From positions 1 through 51,279 of the forward strand of contig JAFAXS010000113.1 in NCBI GenBank assembly GCA_019240755.1: DNA of 51,279 bases, written 5' to 3'. The notes under the pieces are model-generated. The model saw only the letters and a program-made list of their open reading frames with translations. It made no database searches and was not told the origin of the DNA. Shown piece after piece: positions 32,737 through 40,860 of the stretch. Positions within the stretch are counted from its first letter, which is position 1. Each line of letters opens with the position of its first letter. The position numbers were made by a program, and so were the translations under genes. This DNA is from Vulcanimicrobiota bacterium. GTDB taxonomy: Bacteria; Vulcanimicrobiota; Vulcanimicrobiia; Vulcanimicrobiales; Vulcanimicrobiaceae.

Positions 32737-33704
32737 CGACGGTTACGGTCGTCATCCCCGCGTACAACGAAGGCCTCGCCTTCGCGGGTGCCTTGGCCGC
32801 CATCGCCGACGAGATCGCGTCCTATAAGGCGGCGCCCTATGACTTTCGCTACTTGATCGTCGATGACGGCAGCACGGACGAGACCTATGAACTCGCTTGC
32901 CGCTTCGCTCGCTGGCGCAACGGCGTGCGCGTGCTGCGTCACGAGAAAAATCGCGGGCTGGGTGGCGCGCTGCGAACGGCATTCGCGGAGATCGATACGG
33001 AGCTCGCCGTCGTGCTCGATGCCGACTTGAGTTACAGCACCGCGACCGCGCTGAGCCTCATCGAGCATCTCGAACGAGAGGGCGCCGACATCGCGCTTGC
33101 ATCGGCGTATGCCCATGGTGGTGCGGTTCGCAACGTCCCGTGGATTCGCCGAATTCTAAGTCGTGAAGCAAACCGTATTCTTTCTCTCGCCACCGGTGGG
33201 CGCTATGCCACGATCACTTGCATGGTTCGGGCTTACCGCACCGACGTGTTGCGGCGGTTGCCGTTCCGCAGCGACACGATGGACGCCGTGGCGGAACAGT
33301 TGCTATCGGCAATGCGCGCCGGCATGCGCGTAGTCGAGGTTCCCGCTACGCTGGAATGGACGCCAGAACGGCGCCAGGACACCGGTCGCTTACGGGCGTC
33401 CACCGTGGCGCGCCGGATCGGCATGACGCTGAGCATGGGGTTGCGCCATCGACCCGCGTTGTGGCTCGCGATGCCGGGACTCTTCCCGGGCCTGTTGCCC
33501 ATAGTGGTCGCGATCGCGTTGGCGCTTCGCGTCAACACGAAAACGCTGGCAATCGTGACGGCGGTGACCGTCGCAATTCAGTACGGTAGCCTCGCGCTGT
33601 TCGGCGGACAGCTCACCGCATTTTTCGCACGTAAATTTACCCAACGTCATCATCGAAACGGAGCACCCATCCATGGTTACAAACTCCCCAGCCGCTCGGC
33701 ATAG
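32733..33704 (+). CDS. GT2-family glycosyltransferase, DPM1/polyprenyl-phosphate type
   Basis: A GTG start overlaps the kinase stop. The 323 residues show the GT-A fold: V-V-I-P-A-Y-N-E, V-D-D-G-S-T-D-E-T, N-R-G-L-G-G-A-L-R-T-A-F, and the metal-binding V-L-D-A-D-L-S-Y. Two C-terminal hydrophobic helices (about 245-300) place it at the membrane. This resembles dolichol-phosphate mannose synthase relatives, which make polyprenyl-phosphate sugars used by GT-C enzymes; two GT-C-like proteins are encoded at 40.8-43.9 kb. A direct repeat-unit transferase is the alternative. Confidence 0.88.
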   Translation: MTTVTVVIPAYNEGLAFAGALAAIADEIASYKAAPYDFRYLIVDDGSTDETYELACRFARWRNGVRVLRHEKNRGLGGALRTAFAEIDTELAVVLDADLSYSTATALSLIEHLEREGADIALASAYAHGGAVRNVPWIRRILSREANRILSLATGGRYATITCMVRAYRTDVLRRLPFRSDTMDAVAEQLLSAMRAGMRVVEVPATLEWTPERRQDTGRLRASTVARRIGMTLSMGLRHRPALWLAMPGLFPGLLPIVVAIALALRVNTKTLAIVTAVTVAIQYGSLALFGGQLTAFFARKFTQRHHRNGAPIHGYKLPSRSA

Positions 33705-34914
33705 AATCTTGCCGTCCGACCAGGACGCTTCCGGCAGACGGCTCGGCGCCGAGGAGATCGCGGCGGTCACGGCCGCGCTGCGAAGCGGCGTTCTTACCAG
33801 CACTAAGGGCACGTTCGTGCGGCGGCTGGAGTCCGGCTTCGCGCAGATGCTCGGGGTGAAGCATGCCTATGCGTGTGCTTCAGGAACTGCGGCGATTCAC
33901 TGCGCGCTCGCGGCACTCGATCCGGAGCCTGGTGATGAAATCGTCACGAGCCCTATTACCGACATGGGAGCGCTCGCGCCCATTCTCTATCAGGGAGCGA
34001 TTCCGGTCTTTGCCGACGTCGATCCGCTAACGTGCAACATCACGGCCGCGACGATCGCGGAGCGCATCGGTCCGCGCACAAAAGCGATTATCGTGACGCA
34101 TCTCTTTGGTAATCCCTGCGACCTCCACGAGATTGTCTCATTAGCGAAAAAACACGGCGTCGCGCTCATCGAGGATTGCGCACAGGCGTTTCTAGCATCG
34201 TACGATGGTAGCTTCGTCGGAACGATCGGCAGAATTGGGTGCTTCAGCTTACAGCAAGGCAAGCACATAACGACCGGCGAGGGCGGGATAGTCGTAACCA
34301 ACGATGACGCCCTGGCGCGACGCATCTATCTGTTCATCAATAAGGCGTGGGGGTACGGTGAGCCTCATCCGGACCATTACTTCCTCGCGCCCAACTATAG
34401 GATGTCGGAACTTTGCGGTAGCGTCGGAGCCGCGCAGCTTGCGAAGCTGCCGACAGCGGTAGCCCGCCGCCGCATGCTCGCAGAATTGCTTGACGCAAAA
34501 CTGCGCGGTATTGAAGGATTGATGCCGCCGGTCGTCGCTGGACGCGCGGTGCATAGTTACTGGAAGTATGCGGTCCGGTTGACCGAACCGCTGGACGTTG
34601 ACGCGGTGTTCGACGTGGCCAAACTGTTGCGCGACCGGGGCATTATATGCGCGCCACGCTATATTCAGAAGCCCGCCTTCATGTGCGACGTTTTTCAAGA
34701 CCGAAAGACGTTCGGCACGAGCGGCTACCCGTTCACTTTGGCGCGCCCGCAAGCGCTCGATTACCGGCTGGAGGCCTATCCGGGTGTTAGAGACGGGCTT
34801 GAGCGGCTGCTCGTGGTTCCGTGGAATGATTGCTACGACGAAGCCGACGTGGAGTATATCGCAGATTCCCTGATCGACGCGGTGTGGCAGGTTCAGGAAA
34901 GGCTCGCGTCATGA
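33673..34914 (+). CDS. DegT/DnrJ/EryC1/StrS aminotransferase (WbpE-like)
   Basis: This 413-residue PLP enzyme has A-C-A-S-G-T-A-A-I-H (cofactor phosphate site), I-E-D-C-A-Q-A-F (Asp that pairs with the pyridine nitrogen), and Lys197 in Q-Q-G-K-H-I-T-T-G-E-G-G (Schiff base). Such enzymes transaminate keto nucleotide sugars in the cytosol. It starts 32 bases inside the GT2 gene and overlaps the next by 4 (ATGA). Beside a Gfo/Idh/MocA dehydrogenase and a hexapeptide acetyltransferase it fits WbpE, which aminates C3 of UDP-3-keto-GlcNAcA using glutamate. Confidence 0.92.
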   Translation: MVTNSPAARHRILPSDQDASGRRLGAEEIAAVTAALRSGVLTSTKGTFVRRLESGFAQMLGVKHAYACASGTAAIHCALAALDPEPGDEIVTSPITDMGALAPILYQGAIPVFADVDPLTCNITAATIAERIGPRTKAIIVTHLFGNPCDLHEIVSLAKKHGVALIEDCAQAFLASYDGSFVGTIGRIGCFSLQQGKHITTGEGGIVVTNDDALARRIYLFINKAWGYGEPHPDHYFLAPNYRMSELCGSVGAAQLAKLPTAVARRRMLAELLDAKLRGIEGLMPPVVAGRAVHSYWKYAVRLTEPLDVDAVFDVAKLLRDRGIICAPRYIQKPAFMCDVFQDRKTFGTSGYPFTLARPQALDYRLEAYPGVRDGLERLLVVPWNDCYDEADVEYIADSLIDAVWQVQERLAS

Positions 34915-35951
34915 GCGTCATTCGCTTTGCAATCGTGGGAACGGGCGGGATCGCCCGTGCCTACGAGACGGCATTCCAATCGCTGCGCAGCGCCCAAATC
35001 GTCGCCGGCTGTGACACGAATCCGGTGGCAGCGCAGGCCTTCGCCGAGCGCGTCGGCTGTGCGTCCTACTCGTCGCTCTCCGATCTGCTCAACGGCGTGC
35101 GATTCGATGCCGCCGTGATCTGCACTCCGCCCGCTTCGCATGAGGCGGTCGCTTGCGACCTCTTGCGATGCGGCAAACACGTTCTGTGCGAGAAGCCACT
35201 GGCGATCAACTCGGCTCAGGCTCGCCGCATGCTCCAGGTCGCCGAGTGCAGCGGCGCGCTGTTCACCATGGCATCGAAGTTTCGCTACGCCTGGGATGTT
35301 CGTAAAGCGCGCGATATCGTTCTCTGCGGCGCCATCGGCGATTTGGTGCTGGTTGAGAATGCGTTTACCTCGCGCGTGGATATGCGCAACCGTTGGAACG
35401 CCGATGCCGCGGTCAGTGGGGGTGGCGTCCTGATGGACAACGGTACGCACGCCGTGGATATCTTGCGCTACTTTCTCGGCAATCTTCGGGACATCCAAAT
35501 AGTCGAGGGGCGTCGCATGCAAGGTCTCTTGGTGGAAGACACGGTGCGGCTGTTCGTCCACAACGATCAAGACGTGATGGGCTCGTCGGACCTCTCGTGG
35601 AGCATCGACAAAGAACTGGAGACCTTCGTCCGACTCTACGGAAGCGACGGAACCATCTTGGTCGGCTGGAACGAATCGCGCTTCCGGCGCCGCGGCGAGT
35701 CGGAATGGCACCCCTTCGGGCGAGGCTACGACAAGATTCAAGCCTTCCGCGACCAGCTCGAGAATTTCTGCGACGCCGTCAACGGCACTGCCGACCTCAT
35801 TATCACGCCGCGTGACGCCCTAGCCTCCGTGGAGGTAATCGCGGCCGCGTACGCCGCGCTCGAGTACGCGCGCTGGGAGCGCATCGGCACGCGGTTGGAA
35901 GAACTCGAAGTCGTCCCACTGCGCGAAGTGGAGGAGGCCAAGGCGTCCTAA
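34911..35951 (+). CDS. Gfo/Idh/MocA-family dehydrogenase (WbpB/WlbA-like)
   Basis: The ATG at 34911 overlaps the aminotransferase TGA and starts at the family N-terminus (R-F-A-I-V-G-T-G-G-I-A). The 346-residue protein has the NAD Rossmann loop, C-E-K-P-L-A-I-N (catalytic Lys of the E-K-P motif), and G-G-G-V-L-M-D-N-G-T-H-A-V-D (active-site His). In the Wbp pathway WbpB oxidises C3 of UDP-GlcNAcA to give the substrate for WbpE. The adjacent gene order supports this, but the family has many other substrates. Confidence 0.9.
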   Translation: MSVIRFAIVGTGGIARAYETAFQSLRSAQIVAGCDTNPVAAQAFAERVGCASYSSLSDLLNGVRFDAAVICTPPASHEAVACDLLRCGKHVLCEKPLAINSAQARRMLQVAECSGALFTMASKFRYAWDVRKARDIVLCGAIGDLVLVENAFTSRVDMRNRWNADAAVSGGGVLMDNGTHAVDILRYFLGNLRDIQIVEGRRMQGLLVEDTVRLFVHNDQDVMGSSDLSWSIDKELETFVRLYGSDGTILVGWNESRFRRRGESEWHPFGRGYDKIQAFRDQLENFCDAVNGTADLIITPRDALASVEVIAAAYAALEYARWERIGTRLEELEVVPLREVEEAKAS

Positions 35952-35952
35952 C

Positions 35953-36567
35953 ATGGTCATCCATCCCTCGGCCACCATTGAATCGCGCGTTTCGATCGGC
36001 GAAGGCACGATAATATGGGATCACGTCCACGTTCGGCATTCCACGCGCATCGGCCGGGACTGCATCGTCGGGGGCAAGACCTACATCGCCTACGGCGTAG
36101 CGATCGGCGACCGCGTGAAAATAAACTCGTTCGTCTACATCTGCACGGGCGTGACCATCGAGACCGGTGTTATGGTCTCCGCCGGAGTCGTCTTCACGAA
36201 CGATCGTTTTCCACGCGCAACGACGCCCGACTTACGGCGCCTCCTGCCGTCGGACCCGGACGAAAAAACGCTCCCGACGCTCGTGCGTGCCGGTGCCACC
36301 ATCGGCGCGCAGGCGACGATTGGGCCGGGCTTGACGATCGGACGGTTTGCGATGGTTGGCATGGGAGCCGTCGTGACCCGCGACGTTGAGGACTTTGCAG
36401 TTGTCTGCGGCAATCCCGCCAGAACCGTTGGCTACGCGTGCGCCTGCGGCGCGACCCTCGCGCCCTCGATTGCGCCGCCGGAGAGCCCCGAGGAGCTCCA
36501 CTGCGGCATTTGCCACGCACAGTACTTGTTTAGCGCATCGGGCGTCGTCGAGCTCGCAGCCCGATAG
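35953..36567 (+). CDS. hexapeptide-repeat N-acetyltransferase (WbpD-like) with C-terminal Cys4 module
   Basis: The first 170 or so residues are a left-handed beta helix of hexapeptide repeats (I-G-E-G-T-I-I, I-G-R-D-C-I-V, I-G-D-R-V-K-I) with V-F-T-N-D-R-F-P-R, the region where WbpD/WlbB carries V-F-T-N. WbpD acetylates the 3-amino group of UDP-2-acetamido-3-amino-glucuronate using acetyl-CoA. The tail of about 35 residues has C-A-C-G...C-G-I-C, a zinc-ribbon-like pair of knuckles of unknown role. It follows the dehydrogenase by one base and shares a base with the next start. Confidence 0.88.
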   Translation: MVIHPSATIESRVSIGEGTIIWDHVHVRHSTRIGRDCIVGGKTYIAYGVAIGDRVKINSFVYICTGVTIETGVMVSAGVVFTNDRFPRATTPDLRRLLPSDPDEKTLPTLVRAGATIGAQATIGPGLTIGRFAMVGMGAVVTRDVEDFAVVCGNPARTVGYACACGATLAPSIAPPESPEELHCGICHAQYLFSASGVVELAAR

Positions 36568-37895
36568 TGAAATACGCCGTCGTCGGAGGCGGGCTGCTCG
36601 GCATGACGACGGCCTGGAACCTCTCTAAGGCCGGGCACGACGTTACGATCTTCGAGCGGGCTGAATCCTGCGGCGGTTTGGCTTCCGCTTGGGAGTTGGG
36701 GGGCGTGGTCTGGGATCGCCACTACCACGTCACCCTCGCGAGCGATCGCAACCTGCGCGCGATGCTGGCCGCACTCGATCTCGACACGGAACTGCGGTGG
36801 ATAAAGGCTCGCACGGGATTCTACGTGGATGGTGCGCTCCATCCGTTCTCCGGGATTCGAGACTACCTCCGTTTTCCGCCCCTTTCAGCGTGGCAGAAAT
36901 TGCGCTTGGGCCGAGCCATACAACGCGCAGCGAAAATAACGGACTGGCGCCCGTTGGAGCGCCTTACAGCCGTGCAATGGCTGACGCAGTTGTGCGGTCG
37001 CGACATCGTCGAACGGATCTGGCTCCCGCTGTTGCGCGCGAAGTTGGGATCCTCGGCCGAGCGCGCTTCGGCTGCATTCATTTGGGCGATCATCGCGCGC
37101 ATGTACGGCGCTCGTCGGACCGGTAATAAGCAAGAGCTTTTCGGCTATATGAGCGGCGGCGGTTACAATCGCACGGTACGGCGCTTCGAAGAGTGCCTGC
37201 GGATGGCCGGCGTCCGAATTCGAACCGGATGCAGCGTTACCAGCGTCGAGCCATACGACGGCCGCATTAGCGTCGCCGCCGCCGAGGGCACCGGCATATT
37301 CGATCGCGCGCTTGTGACGCTCGTGCCGCCGCTGGCGGCACGAATCTGCAGTAGCCTGAGCCCGCACGAACGCGCGCTGTGCGCGGGCGTGGAGTACCAG
37401 GGCATCATCTGCGCCTCGGTATTGTTGACACATGCGCTGACGCCGTACTATATCACGAACATCGCCGATCGAGACGTTCCGTTCACCGCCGTCATTGAAA
37501 TGACGGCGCTAGTCGACCGCAGCGAGTTGGGAGGCAAATCCCTCGTCTATTTGCCGAAGTACGTCGGTTCCGACGATCCGGCGTTGCATTGGGACGATCC
37601 AGACGTCGAGAAGACCTTTCTGGGCGCGCTGGAACGAATGCATTCGACATTCTCGCGGGACTCTGTCGCTGCGTTTCGCGTTTCACGGGTTCCTTACGTC
37701 TTTCCGATTCCAACGCTCGATTACTCGAAGCGGCTGCCGCCGATGCGAACCTCGACGCCGGGACTCTATATGGCCAGCAGTGCGCATATCGTCAACGGCA
37801 CGCTCAACGTCAATGAAACGGTGACGCTCGCGAACGCCGTGAGCGCTATGCTTGAGGCCGAGCCGGCCGAGCCACGATTGGAGGTTGTTGCATGA
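36567..37895 (+). CDS. FAD-dependent oxidoreductase, protoporphyrinogen oxidase/UDP-galactopyranose mutase-like
   Basis: A GTG start follows directly on the acetyltransferase. The 442 residues open with the dinucleotide fold A-V-V-G-G-G-L-L-G-M-T-T-A and the downstream F-E-R-A-E-S-C-G-G-L-A-S, then a Y-M-S-G-G-G-Y motif and a C-terminal L-Y-M-A-S-S-A-H-I flavin-binding segment. Proteins of this kind in polysaccharide clusters are often annotated as NAD(P)/FAD-dependent oxidoreductases with a UGM-like fold; a redox-neutral mutase-like role or sugar oxidation are both possible. The deacetylase gene overlaps its stop by 4 bases. Confidence 0.85.
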   Translation: MKYAVVGGGLLGMTTAWNLSKAGHDVTIFERAESCGGLASAWELGGVVWDRHYHVTLASDRNLRAMLAALDLDTELRWIKARTGFYVDGALHPFSGIRDYLRFPPLSAWQKLRLGRAIQRAAKITDWRPLERLTAVQWLTQLCGRDIVERIWLPLLRAKLGSSAERASAAFIWAIIARMYGARRTGNKQELFGYMSGGGYNRTVRRFEECLRMAGVRIRTGCSVTSVEPYDGRISVAAAEGTGIFDRALVTLVPPLAARICSSLSPHERALCAGVEYQGIICASVLLTHALTPYYITNIADRDVPFTAVIEMTALVDRSELGGKSLVYLPKYVGSDDPALHWDDPDVEKTFLGALERMHSTFSRDSVAAFRVSRVPYVFPIPTLDYSKRLPPMRTSTPGLYMASSAHIVNGTLNVNETVTLANAVSAMLEAEPAEPRLEVVA

Positions 37896-38863
37896 GAGCC
37901 GCACTATCGCTGGACCTCGATAACCAATGGTCGTATATGAAGACTCACGGAGACCCACAGTGGCGATCGATGAGTTCATATTTGAACCTGCTCGTGCCTA
38001 GAGTTCTCGACATTTTAGATGAATTAAACTTGCGAATCACCTTTTTCCTAGTAGGGCAAGATGCGGCGCTTCCGATGCACGCCGAGGTCCTATCGGAAAT
38101 AGCGCGCCGCGGTCACGAAATTGGCAATCATTCGCACTACCACGAGCCGTGGATGCATCGGCGTGGAATAACGGAAATCAACGACGAGATCGCGCGAGCC
38201 GAAGAACATATCGAACGAGCGACGGGATACCACCCACGCGGATTCCGGGGACCGGGCTTTACGCGCTCGAGCGACATCTTGGAAGTTCTAGTTCGTCGGA
38301 ATTATTTGTACGATGCCTCATCCCTGCCGACGTTCATCGGGCCCCTCGCACGAGCGTACTATTTTCGCAGCGCAAAACTCACTCCGCAAGAGCAAAGCGA
38401 CCGTGCGGATCTCTTTGGATCTTTTGCGGACGGTTTCCGGTCGAATCGGCCCCACGAAGTGAAGACGCCCTCCGGCTCGATCGCAGAGGTGCCCGTCACG
38501 ACGATGCCCTTCGCGCGCGTGCCGATTCATATCAGTTACGTTCTCTATCTTGCCGCTCTCTCGCCAACCGCTGCCCTGATGTATTTTCGCGCCGCCTTGT
38601 TGCTTTGCAAGCTAACGCGCACGGAACCGTCGATCTTGCTTCACCCGCTAGATTTTCTGGATGCTGCCGAATGTCCCGAGTTGGCCTTCTTTCCCGCGAT
38701 GAGCTTAGACGGGCAAGTCAAGCGCAGCGTTGTGGTTGAATCGCTTAAAGCGTTGGCCGCAGCATTCAGAGTGCATCCGCTGCGCGCTTTCGTACTGCCC
38801 GCTCTAGTAGAAAATGACTACGCGCGCGGCATTGCGCCTAGCATTAGCTGCACGTTAGAATAA
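37892..38863 (+). CDS. polysaccharide deacetylase (NodB/CE4 family)
   Basis: The 323-residue CE4 protein has the family motifs in order: S-L-D-L-D-N (Asp8, Asp10), H-S-H-Y-H (His80 and His84, metal ligands), and R-G-F-R-G-P-G (116-122). There is no signal peptide, so it probably acts on a cytosolic lipid-linked sugar or glycan rather than on exported polymer. Removal of an N-acetyl group from the repeat unit is the likely reaction. It is co-transcribed with the FAD protein (ATGA overlap) and closes the sugar-modifying part of the operon. Confidence 0.9.
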   Translation: MRAALSLDLDNQWSYMKTHGDPQWRSMSSYLNLLVPRVLDILDELNLRITFFLVGQDAALPMHAEVLSEIARRGHEIGNHSHYHEPWMHRRGITEINDEIARAEEHIERATGYHPRGFRGPGFTRSSDILEVLVRRNYLYDASSLPTFIGPLARAYYFRSAKLTPQEQSDRADLFGSFADGFRSNRPHEVKTPSGSIAEVPVTTMPFARVPIHISYVLYLAALSPTAALMYFRAALLLCKLTRTEPSILLHPLDFLDAAECPELAFFPAMSLDGQVKRSVVVESLKALAAAFRVHPLRAFVLPALVENDYARGIAPSISCTLE

Positions 38864-38877
38864 GAGTCCTCCTTATC

Positions 38878-39936
38878 GTGAACGCCAACCATTTAGAAAC
38901 AGAGCTGCCTGAATCGGATCTGCTCGATCGTTCAGGTGCTCCAAAGGCACGCGTCGAGTCGCATATCGTGCGTCTGATTAAAGGCGCCCGCAATAGCCCG
39001 TGGGTATTAGGAGTTTTTGATGCCGACGGTAACGTGCGGCACTTTGCACTTAGCGGCGAGGTGCTGAATCGCCGCCGCGCCTTGGGAATACTGTGCGCGG
39101 TGCCGTTGCCCGATGCGACCGGCACGGTTACGTTACGCGTTACGGGCGAGAACGGAAAACTCTCTTCCGTGTTGGGCGCGTCGACGATGCTCGACCACGG
39201 GCGAGCGCTGGTCTTTGCGGTTTCGCGTCCACCCGGGATATCGGATAAGGCGTGGTCACGTGTCGCATACAGCCTTCCGGGGGCCATGCGACGGATGGTG
39301 ACCGTCGTCCAGAGCGTTATGCGCGAACCTTTGCATCGGACGAAGCCCATCGTCGAGCCTACCGGTGAAGATTCCGGCTTCGTATTGCTGACCAAGGACT
39401 TCAAAGTCGCTTTTCATTGGCATCCGGTCGAGAACGTTTCAACGGAAATCGCTAAGTTGATCGCTCCTCAGGACGAACGCCTGCCGACCCTCTTGGAGCG
39501 AGCCGTGCGGCGGTTAACCGCAAGCTGGGACTTTGCACGTCTCGAGACGTGCACTGCCGGAGTTGTCGTTCCCATTCCAGGTCTCCGCCTGCGCGTCGTG
39601 CCGATGGTCGGAGACGGGATCTTCATCGGTGTTTCTCTGGAGTCGCAGTCGCGCGATCCGATCGACCAGTCCGAGCCGGGTTTTCGGATTTCACCCCGCG
39701 AACGCGAGGTGCTTCATGCACTGCTTGACGGCCACTCCGTCCGCGAAATTGCCGCGCGTTTGGACCTGGCGGAATCCACAGTTCAAGATCACATTGCACG
39801 CCTGATCGTCAAGACGAATTCCCATAACCGAATCGAAATGGCGGCCGCCTTCCTAGGATGGCGCAGGCACAGAACCGGGTCGGTGAAAGGCGATGCGACG
39901 CGCCGATTCGCCGAAAGCGCGTACGGCTACCCTTAA
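38878..39936 (+). CDS. LuxR-type transcriptional regulator with unknown sensor domain
   Basis: The GTG start lies 14 bases after the deacetylase gene. The 352-residue product has a C-terminal LuxR HTH (about 278-335): S-P-R-E-R-E-V-L-H-A-L-L-D-G-H-S-V-R-E-I-A and a recognition segment A-E-S-T-V-Q-D-H-I-A-R-L. The N-terminal 250 residues are not a receiver domain and show PAS- or GAF-like alternation (F-V-L-L-T-K-D-F-K-V-A-F-H-W near 190), but no family is certain. Its place at the end of the operon suggests it regulates exopolysaccharide genes. Confidence 0.85.
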   Translation: MNANHLETELPESDLLDRSGAPKARVESHIVRLIKGARNSPWVLGVFDADGNVRHFALSGEVLNRRRALGILCAVPLPDATGTVTLRVTGENGKLSSVLGASTMLDHGRALVFAVSRPPGISDKAWSRVAYSLPGAMRRMVTVVQSVMREPLHRTKPIVEPTGEDSGFVLLTKDFKVAFHWHPVENVSTEIAKLIAPQDERLPTLLERAVRRLTASWDFARLETCTAGVVVPIPGLRLRVVPMVGDGIFIGVSLESQSRDPIDQSEPGFRISPREREVLHALLDGHSVREIAARLDLAESTVQDHIARLIVKTNSHNRIEMAAAFLGWRRHRTGSVKGDATRRFAESAYGYP

Positions 39937-40236
39937 CATAGCTTAAGCTGAGACCCACGTAAGGCGAATCGCCCGTCGATACCGCGTCGACGGTGCTTCG
40001 GCGCTATCGGGCCACGTTGCGCACGCGGCACTGACAAATTCCTACTACGAAAAGCCGGTGTAGTCGGGGCCGAGTCAGGGACCAATGGCCCCTAATAACG
40101 CCCAAATTCACCCTTTCGACTCCCTAAGAATTCAGGTTGGCGGCGAGCGGCCCGTGCTGTCATCCTAATGTCCCAGGCCTAAAGTCTGCCGAGTTTTTCG
40201 GCGTAAGAGGGCCGATACTTCGTAGGAGACAGTTCG
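39937..40236. promoter_or_regulatory. 300-base leader between two LuxR-type regulators
   Basis: This stretch holds no convincing gene. A perfect palindrome AGCTTAAGCT (39940-39949) lies just after the upstream stop. A hairpin pairs GGGGCC (40066-40071) with GGCCCC (40087-40092) across 15 bases. TAGGAG (40223-40228) is the ribosome binding site for the next ATG. No clear sigma-70 promoter was found by eye. Confidence 0.4.
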
Positions 40237-40860
40237 ATGGATACCAACGCTCAAATCCGAGTTCTCATAGTAGAGAAGCAAGTTCTCTTTGCAAAAGCGG
40301 TGGCTCAGGTACTTTCTGCCGATCCGGAGATCAAGGTTGTCGGCATTAACGCGGGCGCCCAGACCGCGACGCTGCCCAAGGACATCGACATCGTCATCAT
40401 CGACATTGACAATGAAGAAATCGACGATGTGGTCGAGCATTTCAAGGCCCGCTCGCCCGGGGCGAAGATCTGCGCGCTTTCCGCACACACACAGGGCGAA
40501 CTGATGCAGCACTGTCTTTCGGCGGGCGCCGAAGCCTATATCGTCAAGGATTCGTCGCTTCAGGAACTCGTTGCGGCGATCAAGACGTTGGCCGAAGGTT
40601 CGAGTTACGTCGACCCTCGGGTTGCTGCGTCGCTGTTGCGCCGCCGGGCGCCGTCAAACCGGCCCACGAATGAGCTCTCGCCGCGCGAACGCGAGATCAT
40701 TCGGTTGATCGCTCAGGGGCTTTCGAATCGCGATATCGGCCGACGCCTCGTTCTATCTGAAAAGACGATCAAGAATCACGTCAGCCATATCTTTGCAAAG
40801 ATACACTGTACGGCGCGCTCTCAGGCGGCGGTTCACGCAATTCGGATCGGCTTGGCGTAA
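40237..40860 (+). CDS. NarL/FixJ-family response regulator with atypical acidic pocket
   Basis: The 207-residue protein has a receiver domain (7-125) and LuxR HTH (145-205; S-P-R-E-R-E-I-I-R-L-I-A-Q-G-L-S-N). The expected phospho-acceptor Asp56 (V-I-I-D-I-D), Ser82 and Lys104 (I-V-K-D) are present, but the acidic pair after the first strand reads Glu13-Lys14 instead of two acids, which may weaken magnesium binding and phosphorylation. TAGGAG precedes the ATG. No cognate histidine kinase lies in the window. Its 3' end overlaps the convergent GT87-like gene by 80 bases. Confidence 0.92.
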   Translation: MDTNAQIRVLIVEKQVLFAKAVAQVLSADPEIKVVGINAGAQTATLPKDIDIVIIDIDNEEIDDVVEHFKARSPGAKICALSAHTQGELMQHCLSAGAEAYIVKDSSLQELVAAIKTLAEGSSYVDPRVAASLLRRRAPSNRPTNELSPREREIIRLIAQGLSNRDIGRRLVLSEKTIKNHVSHIFAKIHCTARSQAAVHAIRIGLA

